Of a DNA stretch of 64,000 bases, positions 35,381-44,859 are shown piece by piece. This stretch comes from Mesorhizobium hawassense (lineage in GTDB: Bacteria; Pseudomonadota; Alphaproteobacteria; Rhizobiales; Rhizobiaceae). A model generated the notes under the pieces. The model saw only the letters and a list, made by a program, of their open reading frames with translations, searched no databases and was not told where the DNA came from. Positions within the stretch are counted from its first letter, which is position 1. The number at the start of each line of letters is the position of its first letter. Location: contig NZ_QMBP01000006.1 of NCBI RefSeq assembly GCF_003289945.1, positions 186,001-250,000 on the forward strand, written 5' to 3'. Made by a program: the position numbers and the translations under genes.

Positions 35381-36379
35381 TCAGGCCGCCTTCGACATCG
35401 ATTTGTGCACGTCGGCGAGGATCTCGAAGGAACGCACGCGCGCCGCGTGATCGAAGCACTGCGCGGTCACCATGAGTTCGTCGGCGCCGGTGCGGCTTAT
35501 GAAGGCGTCGATGCCCTGGCGCACGGTTTCCGGCGAGCCGACGACGGCGCAGGACAGCGCCTGGGCAAGCATGGTTTTCGCCATTGGGTCGAGATCGCGG
35601 TCGTAATTCTCGACCGGTGGCGGCAGTTGCCCGGGCCTGCCGCTGCGCAAATTGACGAAGGCCTGCTGCAGCGAGGTGAACAAAAGCTTCGCCTCGGCGT
35701 CGGTCGGCGCGGCAAAGACATTGAGGCCGAGCATCACATAGGGCTTGTCGAGTTGCGCCGACGGCTGGAAGCGCGTGCGGTAGACCTCCAGCGCATGGTC
35801 GAGCTCGGCCGGCGCGAAATGCGAGGCGAAAGCGTAGGGCAGGCCAAGAAGCGCCGCGAGCTGCGCGCCGTAGAGGCTGGAGCCGAGGATCCAGACCGGC
35901 ACGGTCTGGCCTTCGCCGGGTACGGCGCGGATACGCTGGCCTTCCTCGGCCGGCTGGAAATAGCCCATCAGCTCGACCACGTCCTGCGGGAAATTGTCGG
36001 TGCTTTCGAGATTGCGGCGCAAGGCCCGCGCCGTCAGCATGTCGGTGCCTGGCGCACGGCCCAGCCCGAGGTCGATGCGTCCTGGAAAAAGCGCCGCCAG
36101 CGTGCCGAACTGCTCGGCGATCACCAGCGGCGCATGGTTGGGCAGCATGATGCCGCCGGCGCCGACACGGATCGTCTTGGTGCCGCCGGCGACATGCGCG
36201 ATCACGACGGATGTTGCGGCGCTGGCGATGCCCGGCATGTTGTGATGCTCGGCCAGCCAGTAGCGCCTGTAGCCCAGACGCTCGGCATGGCGGGCAAGGT
36301 CGAGCGAGTTGGCCAGCGACTGCGTGGCGGTGCTGCCTTGCGTGATCGGCGACAGGTCGAGAACCGAAAGGTCCGTCAT
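35381..36379 (-). CDS. luciferase-like flavin monooxygenase (LLM), copy 1
   Basis: 332 residues. LLM (bacterial luciferase-like) TIM barrel: [74 protein letters not shown] and GTPD-like [16 protein letters not shown]. Belongs to the MsnO8-like group; would use FMNH2 from a reductase. It lies 2 bases after the NAT gene, which it follows in the same transcript. Substrate unknown. Confidence 0.88.
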   Translation of the reverse strand: MTDLSVLDLSPITQGSTATQSLANSLDLARHAERLGYRRYWLAEHHNMPGIASAATSVVIAHVAGGTKTIRVGAGGIMLPNHAPLVIAEQFGTLAALFPGRIDLGLGRAPGTDMLTARALRRNLESTDNFPQDVVELMGYFQPAEEGQRIRAVPGEGQTVPVWILGSSLYGAQLAALLGLPYAFASHFAPAELDHALEVYRTRFQPSAQLDKPYVMLGLNVFAAPTDAEAKLLFTSLQQAFVNLRSGRPGQLPPPVENYDRDLDPMAKTMLAQALSCAVVGSPETVRQGIDAFISRTGADELMVTAQCFDHAARVRSFEILADVHKSMSKAA

Positions 36380-36381
36380 GG

Positions 36382-37218
36382 TCAGGTCTCCACGATGCGT
36401 TTTTCCCGCAGCCTTGCCTCGAAGGCGGCGCGGTCGGGAATGACGATGGCGAGCTGGTTCTCCAGCACGTCGGCGAGTTCGGGAGCTGTCCCGATCTCGC
36501 GCTGCTCGCTGCGGCCCCCGGCATGATGCGTCGACAGCCTGTTGTTACGCAGCGCGTAGCGCCGGTCGGGCAAAGCGAGCGCGGCCACCAGTGTAGACAG
36601 GAAATGCGAGCTCGGATGCGTCGACAGGAAATGGCTGGCGACCCGATAGTCGACCTCATAGGCTTGGCTCATGTCGAAGCGGTAAAGCGTGCGCCAATCA
36701 CCGCCGACATCGGCGCCGCCGATATTGGCCTGCAGGCGAAAATGGTCACCGGTCTCGACGACGCGGAAGGTCTCGTGCGGTGTCTGCTGCTCCAGACCGG
36801 ATTCCAGCAGCAGCGGCGCCGTCAGCGTCAGGCCGCCGAAGCCGACATCGGCGATGTAGGTGCGGCCGCCGAGTTCGATGCGAAGCAGCATATGGCTGCG
36901 CGCGGTGATGGCGTCCTCGGGCTGGCCCCACAGCCCGCGCGCCGCCAGCCCGCCGACCGTGAGGCCCAGCGCCGTCAGCGCATGCATGAAGACCAGATTG
37001 TGCTCGAAGCAATAGCCGCCGCGGCCTTGGCGAAAGATCTTGTCCTGCAGCGAGGCGACGTCGAGCCCGACCGAAACGCCCATCAAGGCGTCGACGTTCT
37101 CGAACGGGATCGTCTGGGGGTGGGCGGCGTGCAGCGCCTGTAGCGTGGCGAGCGAAGGCCCGCTCGGTCCGCCATGACCGATGCGGGCGAAATAACCATC
37201 GAGATCGAAGTCGCTCAT
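36382..37218 (-). CDS. nat: arylamine N-acetyltransferase
   Basis: 278 residues, normal length. Cys-His-Asp triad visible: Cys in [20 protein letters not shown], His in [20 protein letters not shown], and Asp immediately after in the ADVGFGG segment. Transfers acetyl from acetyl-CoA to arylamines or hydrazines through a Cys-acetyl intermediate. The start region [20 protein letters not shown] is typical. Co-transcribed with the LLM gene behind it, suggesting a shared xenobiotic or aromatic-amine role (inference). Confidence 0.93.
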   Translation of the reverse strand: MSDFDLDGYFARIGHGGPSGPSLATLQALHAAHPQTIPFENVDALMGVSVGLDVASLQDKIFRQGRGGYCFEHNLVFMHALTALGLTVGGLAARGLWGQPEDAITARSHMLLRIELGGRTYIADVGFGGLTLTAPLLLESGLEQQTPHETFRVVETGDHFRLQANIGGADVGGDWRTLYRFDMSQAYEVDYRVASHFLSTHPSSHFLSTLVAALALPDRRYALRNNRLSTHHAGGRSEQREIGTAPELADVLENQLAIVIPDRAAFEARLREKRIVET

Positions 37219-37310
37219 TCAGGGGACGGGTCCGGCTTGACCGGTCCGATATAGGCACTGGTCGCCGATGCCGCAAACGATCGGCCAGGACATGGCATTG
37301 GGCCAGCGTA

Positions 37311-38483
37311 TCACGCGGCGGACTTGTGATCCTGGTCCGCCGTCTCTTCCTCCAAGGCTGCCATGGACTGCTGCGCCGCGAGGAAGTTCCCGACGGGGCT
37401 CAAGCTTTCGAAATGGTCGCAGAACACCTTGATGACGACCAGCAACGGCACCGCCATCAGCGCGCCGACGAAGCCCCATAGCCATGACCAGAAGGCAATG
37501 GCGATGAAGATCGCCACCGCGTTGATCTCAAGGCGCCGGCCAACCACCATCGGCGTCACGAACTGCCCTTCGACGATGTCGCACAACACCACGAAGGCCG
37601 GCGCCAGCAGCGCATAAGCGATCGTGTCGAAGCTGATCAGCGCGATGACGGCGACGAGAAGCACGGTCATCAGCGCGCCGACATAAGGCAGGAAATTGAG
37701 CAGCGCCGCCGCTGCGCCCCAGACCAGCGGATTGGGCATGCCTAGCCCCCACAGACAGAGACCGATCACCGTGCCGAGACCGGCATTGATGAGGGCGACC
37801 GTGAGCAGATAGTGCGAGATTTCGCGCTCGACGTCATAGACGACGCGCAACGCTCGCTTCTTCTGGGTCATGCTGGTGAAGGACTGGACGATCTTCTCGT
37901 AGAACAGCGTGCCCGAGGCGAGCAGGAACAGCGACAGCACGAAGACGATGGTAATCGAGGTGCCTGCTTCGAGGATGTTGCTGGCGGCCGTGGACAGCAT
38001 GCCGGATGGCGCCACCGCGACCCGCTGGACGCCTGGCTCCTGCGAGGTCTCGGTCAGCGCTTCCAACTGATGCGCGAGATCCATCACCCGCTCGAGCGGC
38101 CGCTTGAAGGGCGCCAGCCGCTCGGTGAGCTGGTGGCCGATCGAATAGCTGTTGTTGATCAGCTCGATGATCGGTCCGCTGAGCAAATAGCCCGCGGCGA
38201 CGAAGACGAAGATGGAAAGCAACACCAGCAGCGTCGCCGAAAGGACCTCCGGAATGCCGCGTTTGCGCAGGACACGCACGATCGGCGTCAGCGTCAGCGC
38301 CAGCAGGAAGGCAAGCATCACCGGCATGAAGAAAGCGCGGGCGAAGTAAAGCGCGGCAGCCGTCATCAGAATGAATATCCCGATCACCAGCGACCGCATC
38401 AGGCGCATGTCCGCCCAGGCATCGGCACGCGGATCGGGGCTTTCGGCAACGCTCGCGCCCGAAGCGATCGGTTCGGCCTTCAT
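37311..38483 (-). CDS. AI-2E family transporter
   Basis: 390 residues with seven to eight membrane spans, e.g. VIGIFILMTAAALYFARAFF and MPVMLAFLLALTLTPIVRVL, plus the family motif in ALLNFLPYVGALMTVLLVAV. The C-terminus is soluble and acidic. Members range from autoinducer-2 exporters to Na+/H+ exchangers; no neighbour narrows the role. A repeat of family A lies 10 bases upstream of its start. Confidence 0.9.
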   Translation of the reverse strand: MKAEPIASGASVAESPDPRADAWADMRLMRSLVIGIFILMTAAALYFARAFFMPVMLAFLLALTLTPIVRVLRKRGIPEVLSATLLVLLSIFVFVAAGYLLSGPIIELINNSYSIGHQLTERLAPFKRPLERVMDLAHQLEALTETSQEPGVQRVAVAPSGMLSTAASNILEAGTSITIVFVLSLFLLASGTLFYEKIVQSFTSMTQKKRALRVVYDVEREISHYLLTVALINAGLGTVIGLCLWGLGMPNPLVWGAAAALLNFLPYVGALMTVLLVAVIALISFDTIAYALLAPAFVVLCDIVEGQFVTPMVVGRRLEINAVAIFIAIAFWSWLWGFVGALMAVPLLVVIKVFCDHFESLSPVGNFLAAQQSMAALEEETADQDHKSAA

Positions 38484-38493
38484 CGGTTCCCCT

Positions 38494-38574
38494 AGAGCAA
38501 TTCCAGGAAGAATGTGAGCGGTTAGGCTCGGCGACCTCGCCGTACCCTTCCGCCCGGAATTGCGTCAAAACAAG
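38494..38574. repeat. intergenic repeat family A, copy 2 (loop variant)
   Basis: AGAGCAATTCCAGGAAGAAT and the closing CGGAATTGCGTCAAAACAAG are kept, but the loop carries a different insert (AGGCTCGGCGACCTCGCC region). The second hairpin of copies 1 and 3 is missing. It sits upstream of the AI-2E family gene. Confidence 0.8.
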
Positions 38575-38666
38575 GCACCGCAACCGGTGCAATCGACGGG
38601 AAAACGTGCCTGCCGCGCCAAGGTTCCGTTAGCCGGCGATCATGGAAGGCCCTCGGCGGCCGCCGC

Positions 38667-39728
38667 TCAGGCGACCGGCACCGGCGCGGCGGATGCCGCC
38701 TTTGCCGTCTCCTTGCGCACGATCGGCGCCACCTTGGTACCGTATAGCTCGATCGCCTTCATGATCTTGGCGTGCGGCATGGTGCCGATGGCCATCTGCA
38801 GGAGAAAGCGGTCGTTGTTGAAGATCTCGTGCTGGGCGACGATCTTTTCCGCCACCTGTTCGGGATTGCCGACGAAGAGGGCTCCGCCGGGGCCCCGCGC
38901 GTGGTCGAAATGGGCGCGCGAGGTCGGGCCCCAGCCGCGCTCGCGGCCGATCCGGTTCATCACCTCGGCCTGCGGTCCGTAGAAATCGTCGGCCGCCTGC
39001 TCGGTCGTCTCGGCAATGAAGCCATGCACGTTGATGCTGGTGGCAAGCGAGGCCGGATCGGTGTCGGCGCGCCGTGCCGCCTCGCGATAGATGTCGAACA
39101 GCGGCGAAAAACGTGCCGGCTCACCGCCGATGATGGCCAAGGCCAGCGGCAGGCCGAGCACGCCGGCGCGGGCGGCGGACTGCGGCGTGCCGCCGATGGC
39201 GATCCAGACCGGCAGTTTCTCCTGCAACGGACGCGGATAGACGCCGCGGCCGTTGATCGGCGCGCGCAGCTTGCCCTGCCACGTCACCTTCACCTGATCG
39301 CGGATGGCGAGCAACAGGTCGAGCTTCTCGGCGAAGAGTTCGTCATAGTCTTCGAGATTGTAGCCGAACAGCGGGAAGGATTCGATGAAGGAGCCGCGCC
39401 CGGCCATGATCTCGGCGCGGCCGTTGGACAAAAGGTCGAGCGTCGCGAACTGCTGGAAGACCCGCACCGGATCGTCGGAGGAAAGCACGGTGACCGCGCT
39501 GGTGAGGCGGATGCGCTTGGTGCGCTCGGCCGCCGCGGCCAGCGCCACGACCGGCGCCGAGGCGGCATAATCGGGGCGGTGATGTTCGCCGAGGCCGAAC
39601 ACGTCGAGCCCGACCTGGTCGGCCAGCTCGATTTCCTCGATGAGGTTGCGCAGCCGCTCATGCGGGCCGATGGCGCCGGGCCCCGGCTCCGGGCTGACAT
39701 CGGCGAAAGTGTAGAGACCGAGTTCCAT
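38667..39728 (-). CDS. luciferase-like flavin monooxygenase (LLM), copy 2
   Basis: 353 residues from ATG 39728 with AGGG upstream; a longer frame to 39857 is rejected. [76 protein letters not shown] and [20 protein letters not shown] mark the LLM group with the SFPLFGY pattern. It differs from copy 1 in subfamily. Reduced-flavin dependent; substrate unknown. Confidence 0.9.
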   Translation of the reverse strand: MELGLYTFADVSPEPGPGAIGPHERLRNLIEEIELADQVGLDVFGLGEHHRPDYAASAPVVALAAAAERTKRIRLTSAVTVLSSDDPVRVFQQFATLDLLSNGRAEIMAGRGSFIESFPLFGYNLEDYDELFAEKLDLLLAIRDQVKVTWQGKLRAPINGRGVYPRPLQEKLPVWIAIGGTPQSAARAGVLGLPLALAIIGGEPARFSPLFDIYREAARRADTDPASLATSINVHGFIAETTEQAADDFYGPQAEVMNRIGRERGWGPTSRAHFDHARGPGGALFVGNPEQVAEKIVAQHEIFNNDRFLLQMAIGTMPHAKIMKAIELYGTKVAPIVRKETAKAASAAPVPVA

Positions 39729-39954
39729 TGGGTTATACCCTGAGATGTTCGCGTGGCGTTGGTTGTCGGCCCTAGAGGTAGCCATCTGCCACTCGGCCCG
39801 CCAGAGGCTCGATCTGTGAACAGTGCATCGCGATGCCGAGCCGTATCCTTGCGGCAACAGCGCAGATTTTCATGGCTGGCATACCGTTTTGGCGCTTGAA
39901 CTCGGCGCTTTCGCGCGTATGTAAGCGTCGCGAATAGACTGCAGGGAAGTGCAC

Positions 39955-40383
39955 TTGGCTATCTACAGGGAAAAAGACATTTTCGAGCGGCGCAATGCCG
40001 CGAACGAGGCAAAGAAGGCGCTGCTCGAGCGCTTCAAGGCAAAGCCGGCGGCGGATGATCCCGTTGTGCTGGCGCGCCAGGCCGAACGTAAGGCAATCCT
40101 CGAGGCCCGCGCAATCCGCGAAGCGGAAAAGGCCAGGCTGAAGCAGGAAAAGATGGCGCGCGAAGCGGCGGAGAAAGCCGAACGCGAAGCCGCGGCCGAG
40201 GCGGCGCGTATCGCCGCCGAAGAGGCCGCTGCTGCCGAAGCCAAAATCCGCGAGGCCGAGGAAGCCGAGCGTATCGCGTTCGACCTTGCCGATGAGGCCG
40301 CGCGCAAGGCCAAGCGTGACGCACGCTACGCCGCCCGCAAGGCGCGTGTCGGCCGGACGCCTCCGGGCTTCTCCGCCCGCTAA
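39955..40383 (+). CDS. DUF6481-like coiled protein
   Basis: 142 residues from TTG 39955, which has CAGGGA at good spacing; GTG 39949 is too close. MAIYREKDIFERRNAANEAK and the following KALLERFKAKPAADDPVVLA are the recurrent rhizobial DUF6481 start. The centre is a long Ala/Glu/Lys/Arg coiled coil (REAAEKAEREAAAEAARIAA). No membrane segment. Function unknown. Confidence 0.7.
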   Translation: MAIYREKDIFERRNAANEAKKALLERFKAKPAADDPVVLARQAERKAILEARAIREAEKARLKQEKMAREAAEKAEREAAAEAARIAAEEAAAAEAKIREAEEAERIAFDLADEAARKAKRDARYAARKARVGRTPPGFSAR

Positions 40384-40446
40384 GTTCGGGTTTGCTGGAC
40401 AAGCAAATCAGGGTCGCCCAAAGCGGCCCTGAACGCGTTTGTGCCC

Positions 40447-40549
40447 AGAGCAATTCCAGGAAAAGTGTGAGCGGTTTTCCGTCCGGAATTGCGTCAAAAC
40501 AAAGAGATGGAGCGGTTCGCCGTTTCCGCGAAACGGTGAAATGCTCTAG
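40447..40549. repeat. intergenic repeat family A, copy 3
   Basis: Nearly identical to copy 1 over its whole length, including the second hairpin (GTTTCCGCGAAACGG). Its right end contains the stop codon of sugE (40546-40548). Confidence 0.85.
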
Positions 40550-40860
40550 GCGACCAGCTTCAGGCCGACGATGCCGCACACGATCAGGCCGATGCAGGCG
40601 AGCCGGACGACGGTCGCCGGTTCGCCGAGCAGCCAGATGCCGAGCAGCGCCGTGCCGACGGTGCCGATGCCGGTCCACACCGCGTAGGCCGTGCCGACAG
40701 GCAACGCTTTCAGCGCCAGGCCGAGCAGACCGAGGCTGACGACCATCGAGGCGATGGTCAGAAGGGTCGGCAGCGGCTTGGAGAAGCCATCGGTATATTT
40801 GAGGCCGATCGCCCAGCCGATCTCGAACAGGCCGGCGAAGAAAAGAAAAATCCAGGACAT
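40546..40860 (-). CDS. sugE: SugE/Gdx-type guanidinium exporter (SMR family)
   Basis: 104 residues from ATG 40860 ([20 protein letters not shown]). Four spans; the essential Glu13 in the first ([12 protein letters not shown]), [20 protein letters not shown] and [20 protein letters not shown] are the SugE/Gdx subtype marks rather than EmrE. These proteins export guanidinium in exchange for protons as antiparallel dimers. The guanidine-II riboswitch-like element upstream strongly supports that substrate. Confidence 0.92.
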   Translation of the reverse strand: MSWIFLFFAGLFEIGWAIGLKYTDGFSKPLPTLLTIASMVVSLGLLGLALKALPVGTAYAVWTGIGTVGTALLGIWLLGEPATVVRLACIGLIVCGIVGLKLVA

Positions 40861-40902
40861 CGAGAACACTCCGTCATTCCGGCATCGGTTGAGATGCGCG
40901 GT

Positions 40903-40953
40903 GTGGCGGGTCGTCTCGGCCGGTTCTTCGAGGAAGCGAGGTCGTCCTCGCTC
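40903..40953 (-). promoter_or_regulatory. guanidine-II (mini-ykkC) riboswitch upstream of sugE
   Basis: On the minus strand, AGCGAGG-ACGA-CCTCGCT (40952-40935) is a perfect hairpin with an ACGA loop. About 13 bases later, GGCCGAG-ACGA-CCCGCC (40921-40905) forms a second, less perfect hairpin with the same loop. Two tandem ACGR-loop hairpins are the defining architecture of the class. It ends about 45 bases before the sugE start, suited to ribosome-site control. Confidence 0.8.
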
Positions 40954-41057
40954 CTTTTACATAGGGTGCCCTGTTCCCCGATCAACAAAACACCGGCAGC
41001 ATTTGTCATGCCGCCGGTTCGAAGTTGCGTTGAGCCGAGTCGACCGAATTCGGCTGC

Positions 41058-41183
41058 TTACTTTTCCTTGATGCGCATCGCCTTGACCGGCGGCGCCTTC
41101 GGAGCCGGAGCCGCTGCGGGCTTCTTGGCGTCCTTCTTCGGCTTGCGGGCTTCCTTGCCCGCCTTCATCGCACCTTTAGCCAT
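41058..41183 (-). CDS. 41-residue basic protein
   Basis: MAKGAMKAGKEARKPKKDAK then PAAAPAPKAPPVKAMRIKEK, starting at ATG 41183 with GGAGGAG upstream. Lys/Ala/Pro-rich and without membrane character, like small rhizobial basic proteins that may bind nucleic acid. A longer frame upstream is rejected because the strong ribosome site precedes this ATG. Function unknown. Confidence 0.65.
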   Translation of the reverse strand: MAKGAMKAGKEARKPKKDAKKPAAAPAPKAPPVKAMRIKEK

Positions 41184-41388
41184 GATTCGCTCCTCCGATT
41201 GTGGACGCGCAAGTGAAACAAGAGAAACGGCGGACCGCAAGAGGCAGCGTCCTGGCTGCGAAGCCGTCCGGCCGGATGTCAACCGATTTCCCGACGCCAC
41301 GCCCATTCAAGCACGTTGCGGTGGCTTGAACTTCCGATTGCCTGGCGCATTGTCTGTGAAACATCGCCCGAGTGGGCCTCCAAGCTAC

Positions 41389-41490
41389 GCATGTCGCCCA
41401 GAAGTGTGCAGCGGTTCTGGGACAACGACATGCATCAAGACAAAGACCTAAAGCGTGTCGACTGAATCGGTTTCAGCGCGACGCGCTTTA
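41389..41490. repeat. repeat family B copy 1, followed by an AAAGCG...CGCTTT hairpin
   Basis: 41389-41434 is a hairpin with arms GCATGTCG/CGACATGC and inner CAGAA/TTCTG; a second copy is at 48989. Directly after it, 41449-41490, TAAAGCGTGTCG pairs with CGACGCGCTTTA, another palindromic repeat type. Both lie in the otherwise gene-free 41184-41509 interval, upstream of the CDF transporter. Confidence 0.75.
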
Positions 41491-41509
41491 GGGCGCATCG
41501 GGAGATCGG

Positions 41510-42469
41510 ATGGCAGGACACAGCGGCTCAAAACGGGTGATCTACGCCGCGCTCGCCGGCAATCTGGCGATCGCGCTCACCAAATTCGCGGCGGCGGCCT
41601 TTACCGGTTCGTCCGCCATGCTGTCGGAAGGCGTGCATTCGCTGGTCGACACCGGCAATGGCGGGCTCCTGCTCTACGGCATGCGTCGCGCCGCGCGGCC
41701 GCCCGACAGCAGGCATCCGCTCGGCCACGGGCGGGAGATCTATTTCTGGAGCTTCATCGTCGCGCTGCTGGTGTTCGCGCTCGGCGCCGGCGTTTCCTTC
41801 TATGAAGGCGTCATCCACATCATGGCGCCCGAACCTGTCGTCAACGCCAAGGTCAACTACATCGTGCTCGGTCTGTCCTTCCTGTTCGAGGGCAGCTCAT
41901 GGCTGGTGGCGCTCAAGGAGTTTCGCCAGCAGAAGGGCAAGCAAGGCTGGCTGCAGGCCGTGCAATCGAGCAAGGATCCGAGCGTCTACACGGTGCTGTT
42001 CGAGGACAGCGCCGCGCTGCTCGGCCTCATCGTCGCCTTCGCCGGTATCTTCTCGGCGCAACTTCTGGAAATGCCGGAACTCGATGGCGTCGGCTCGATC
42101 GGCATTGCCGTCATCCTCGGCGCAACCGCAGTCTTCCTGGCGCGCGAGAGCAAGGGCTTGCTGCTGGGCGAGCCCGCCTCGCCCGAAGTGCAAAAGAAAG
42201 TGCTGACGATCGCCCAGGAGGATCCGGCCGTCCAGCGGGCGAACGGCATCCTCAGCGTCCATATCGGGCCCGAGGAGATCGTGGCGGGCCTGAGCATCGA
42301 ATTCGAGGATCATCTCACCGCGCCCGAGATCGAAGCCTGCGTCGAGCGCCTGGAGGCAAGGCTGAAGAAAGAGATGCCGCAAATCTCCAGACTCTTCGTC
42401 AAACCGCAAAAGGCTGGCACATGGGAGCAGCGGCGCAAGGCTATCGCCGAGGCTTCGGAGCAGAGCTAA
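41510..42469 (+). CDS. cation diffusion facilitator (CDF) transporter
   Basis: 319 residues with GGGAGA upstream. Five to six spans. The metal site on helix 2 reads SEGVHSLVDTGNGGLLLYG (HxxxD), and the helix 5 partner appears as VLFEDSAALLGLIVAFAGIF (E/D rather than H/D). The C-terminal cytoplasmic domain (PEVQKKVLTIAQEDPAVQRA) is of the dimerising ferredoxin-like type. Exports a divalent metal using the proton gradient; the altered site leaves Zn versus Mn or Fe open. Confidence 0.88.
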   Translation: MAGHSGSKRVIYAALAGNLAIALTKFAAAAFTGSSAMLSEGVHSLVDTGNGGLLLYGMRRAARPPDSRHPLGHGREIYFWSFIVALLVFALGAGVSFYEGVIHIMAPEPVVNAKVNYIVLGLSFLFEGSSWLVALKEFRQQKGKQGWLQAVQSSKDPSVYTVLFEDSAALLGLIVAFAGIFSAQLLEMPELDGVGSIGIAVILGATAVFLARESKGLLLGEPASPEVQKKVLTIAQEDPAVQRANGILSVHIGPEEIVAGLSIEFEDHLTAPEIEACVERLEARLKKEMPQISRLFVKPQKAGTWEQRRKAIAEASEQS

Positions 42470-42504
42470 GCTCGACACAACGAACTTTGTGAAGAGGACG
42501 ACCG

Positions 42505-42909
42505 ATGAAGATCAACGGCGGCTGCCATTGCGGCGCGATCACCTACGAGGCGGAGGTCGATCCGGAAAAGACCTCGATCTGCCACTGCACCGATTGCCAA
42601 CAACTGACAGGCACCGCGTTCCGCGTCACGGTTCCGGCGCCGGAAGGCGATTACCGGATTACCAGCGGCACGCCCAAGGTCTATATCAAGACCGGGTCGA
42701 GCGGCGCCAAACGCGCGCAGGGTTTTTGTGGCGAATGCGGATCGCATCTTTTTGCCACCTCGGTCGGCGACGGGCCGAAGATCTACGGCATCAGGGTAGG
42801 CACAGCGAGCCAGCGCGAGGATCTCGTCCCGAGAAAGCAGGTCTGGCACCGCTCGGCGTTGCACTGGTTGCCGGAATTCGAAGGCATGACGACCGTCGAA
42901 GGGCAGTAG
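42505..42909 (+). CDS. GFA/CENP-V-fold zinc protein
   Basis: 134 residues after GAGGA. Zinc ligands: GGCHCGAITYEAEV, ICHCTDCQQLTGTAFR and GFCGECGSHLFAT. The family takes its name from glutathione-dependent formaldehyde-activating enzyme; most members have unknown activity. It is 35 bases downstream of the CDF gene and could be co-transcribed. Convergent with rmuC, stops 1 base apart. Confidence 0.92.
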   Translation: MKINGGCHCGAITYEAEVDPEKTSICHCTDCQQLTGTAFRVTVPAPEGDYRITSGTPKVYIKTGSSGAKRAQGFCGECGSHLFATSVGDGPKIYGIRVGTASQREDLVPRKQVWHRSALHWLPEFEGMTTVEGQ

Positions 42910-42910
42910 C

Positions 42911-44164
42911 CTATTCGCCGTCTTCGACGACCCGGAGCCGCAATTGGCCGGTTTTGGAGTCGGCGACACGCGCGCCGGCTTCCGCCTTGGCGGTGCCGTC
43001 GCGCGGCGCCTCGGTCTCACCCTCGGCGAATTCCAGCGCTTCGATCTTCTGGCCGCGCTTGGTGACCTTCGACGTCGACACCAGGATGTCGTCGATGTCC
43101 CGCGCGGCCTGGCCGAAATGCGTCTGTAGCCGCCGCACCCGCTCGTCGACCCGGCCCACGTCCTCCATCAGCCGGATGACCTCGCCCTGGATCAGATGCG
43201 CCTGCTCGCGCATGCGGGCGTCCTTCAGAATCGCCTGGATGACCTGGATCGACAGCATCAGCAGTGAGGGTGAGACGATGACGACGCGGGCGCGATGCGC
43301 TTTCTGCACCACGGCTTCGAAATTCTCATGGATCTCGGCGAACACCGATTCCGACGGCACGAACATGAAGGCTGTGTCCTGCGTCTCGCCCTGCAGCAGG
43401 TATTTTTCGGCGATATCGCGGATATGCACCTCGATGTCCCGCCGGAACGCCTGCGCCGCCGCCTTCTGCATGTCGGCGCCCTCGGCGGCACGGATGGCGT
43501 TCCAGGCCTCCAGCGGGAACTTGGCGTCGATGGCCAGCATCGGCGCGCCGTTCGGCATCCGCACCAGGCAGTCGGGCCGGCTGCCATTGGAAAGGCTGGC
43601 CTGGAAGTCGTAGGCGCCGTGCGGCAGGCCGTCGGCGATGATCGCTTCCATGCGCGACTGGCCGAAGGCGCCGCGCGTCTGTTTGTTGGAGAGGATCGCC
43701 TGCAATTGCACGACCTGGCCGGCCAAGGACTGGATGTTGCCTTGCGCGGTGTCGATCACCGCCAGCCGCTCCTGCAGCTTGGCCAGGCTTTCATGCGTCG
43801 ACTTGGTCTGCTCGGCCATCGTCTGGCCGAGGCGACCGGTCATGGCATCGAGCCGCTGCCCCAGCGACTGGGTAAGCTCGGCCTGCCTTGCGCCGAACAC
43901 GTCGGCGATCGCACCCATGCGCCCATGCATCTCGGCCTGCGCCTGCAGGACGTCGGCAATGCGCGCCTCGGTGTCGCGGGCATGATCCGCGGCTTCGGCC
44001 GCGGCCACCGCCCGCGCCTTGCCCGCGCGCCACAAGGCGACGGCCAGCGCCAGAAACAGCGCCACCAGCAGCATTGCGCCGAAACCCAGCGCCTGGCCGA
44101 GCGTGATCGTGGTGGCGCCTAGCCGCGCGATCGGTTGCGAAAGGATGGAGGTCATGTCGTTCAT
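42911..44164 (-). CDS. rmuC: DNA recombination protein RmuC
   Basis: 417 residues from ATG 44164 (44176 and 44155 are alternatives; none has a clear ribosome site). An N-terminal membrane anchor (LGFGAMLLVALFLALAVALW) is followed by a long coiled coil and the RmuC nuclease-like core: GAFGQSRMEAIIADGLP, CLVRMPNGAPMLAIDAKFPL, AFMFVPSESVFAEIHEN and VIVSPSLLMLSIQVIQAILK. It limits inversions at short inverted repeats in Escherichia coli. Confidence 0.93.
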   Translation of the reverse strand: MNDMTSILSQPIARLGATTITLGQALGFGAMLLVALFLALAVALWRAGKARAVAAAEAADHARDTEARIADVLQAQAEMHGRMGAIADVFGARQAELTQSLGQRLDAMTGRLGQTMAEQTKSTHESLAKLQERLAVIDTAQGNIQSLAGQVVQLQAILSNKQTRGAFGQSRMEAIIADGLPHGAYDFQASLSNGSRPDCLVRMPNGAPMLAIDAKFPLEAWNAIRAAEGADMQKAAAQAFRRDIEVHIRDIAEKYLLQGETQDTAFMFVPSESVFAEIHENFEAVVQKAHRARVVIVSPSLLMLSIQVIQAILKDARMREQAHLIQGEVIRLMEDVGRVDERVRRLQTHFGQAARDIDDILVSTSKVTKRGQKIEALEFAEGETEAPRDGTAKAEAGARVADSKTGQLRLRVVEDGE

Positions 44165-44268
44165 GGCGGGCAGCATAACCGATTCGGTCGCGTGGCACAG
44201 ATCAAAACGTGAACAGGTCAATTGCGCACCGGTTGACGCTTCTCAAGCGAGGTCTTAGGTGAGACGCC

Positions 44269-44799
44269 ATGTCGATCAAGCCGCTCATCATCCTTCCCGA
44301 TCCCATCCTGCGCCAGGTTTCTAAGCCGGTGGAGCGCGTCGACGCCGACCTGCGCAAGCTCGCCGACGACATGCTGGAGACCATGTATGACGCGCCGGGC
44401 ATCGGCCTTGCGGCGATCCAGGTCGGTGAGCCGCGGCGGCTTCTGGTCATCGACCTCGCCAAGGAAGGCGAGCCGCCTGAGCCGCATATCTTCATCAATC
44501 CGGAAATCCTCGAAAGCGCCGACCAGCGTTCGGTCTATGAGGAAGGCTGCCTGTCGATCCCCGACTACTACGCCGAGGTCGAGCGTCCGGCTTCCGTGCG
44601 GGTGAAATATCTCGACCGTGACGGCAAATTGCAGGAGATGCAGGCGGAGGGCCTGATGGCCACCTGCCTGCAGCACGAGATCGACCATCTCAATGGCGTG
44701 CTGTTCATCGACCACATCTCGAAGCTGAAGCGCGACATGGTGGTGCGGAAGTTCAAGAAGCTCGCCAAGGACAAGGCGCCGGGCAAGATGGTGGGCTAA
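44269..44799 (+). CDS. def: peptide deformylase
   Basis: 176 residues after AGGTGAG. Metal enzyme that removes formyl from nascent N-terminal Met. All three motifs are present: [15 protein letters not shown] (motif 1), [17 protein letters not shown] (motif 2, Cys ligand) and [19 protein letters not shown] (motif 3, HExxH). First gene of def-fmt-(GNAT)-truA. Confidence 0.97.
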   Translation: MSIKPLIILPDPILRQVSKPVERVDADLRKLADDMLETMYDAPGIGLAAIQVGEPRRLLVIDLAKEGEPPEPHIFINPEILESADQRSVYEEGCLSIPDYYAEVERPASVRVKYLDRDGKLQEMQAEGLMATCLQHEIDHLNGVLFIDHISKLKRDMVVRKFKKLAKDKAPGKMVG

Positions 44800-44859
44800 G
44801 GGGCCGTTTCGGCCGCGCGAGCACCTGAGCCTACCGCAAGACAGGGATCGCAGGACCTC

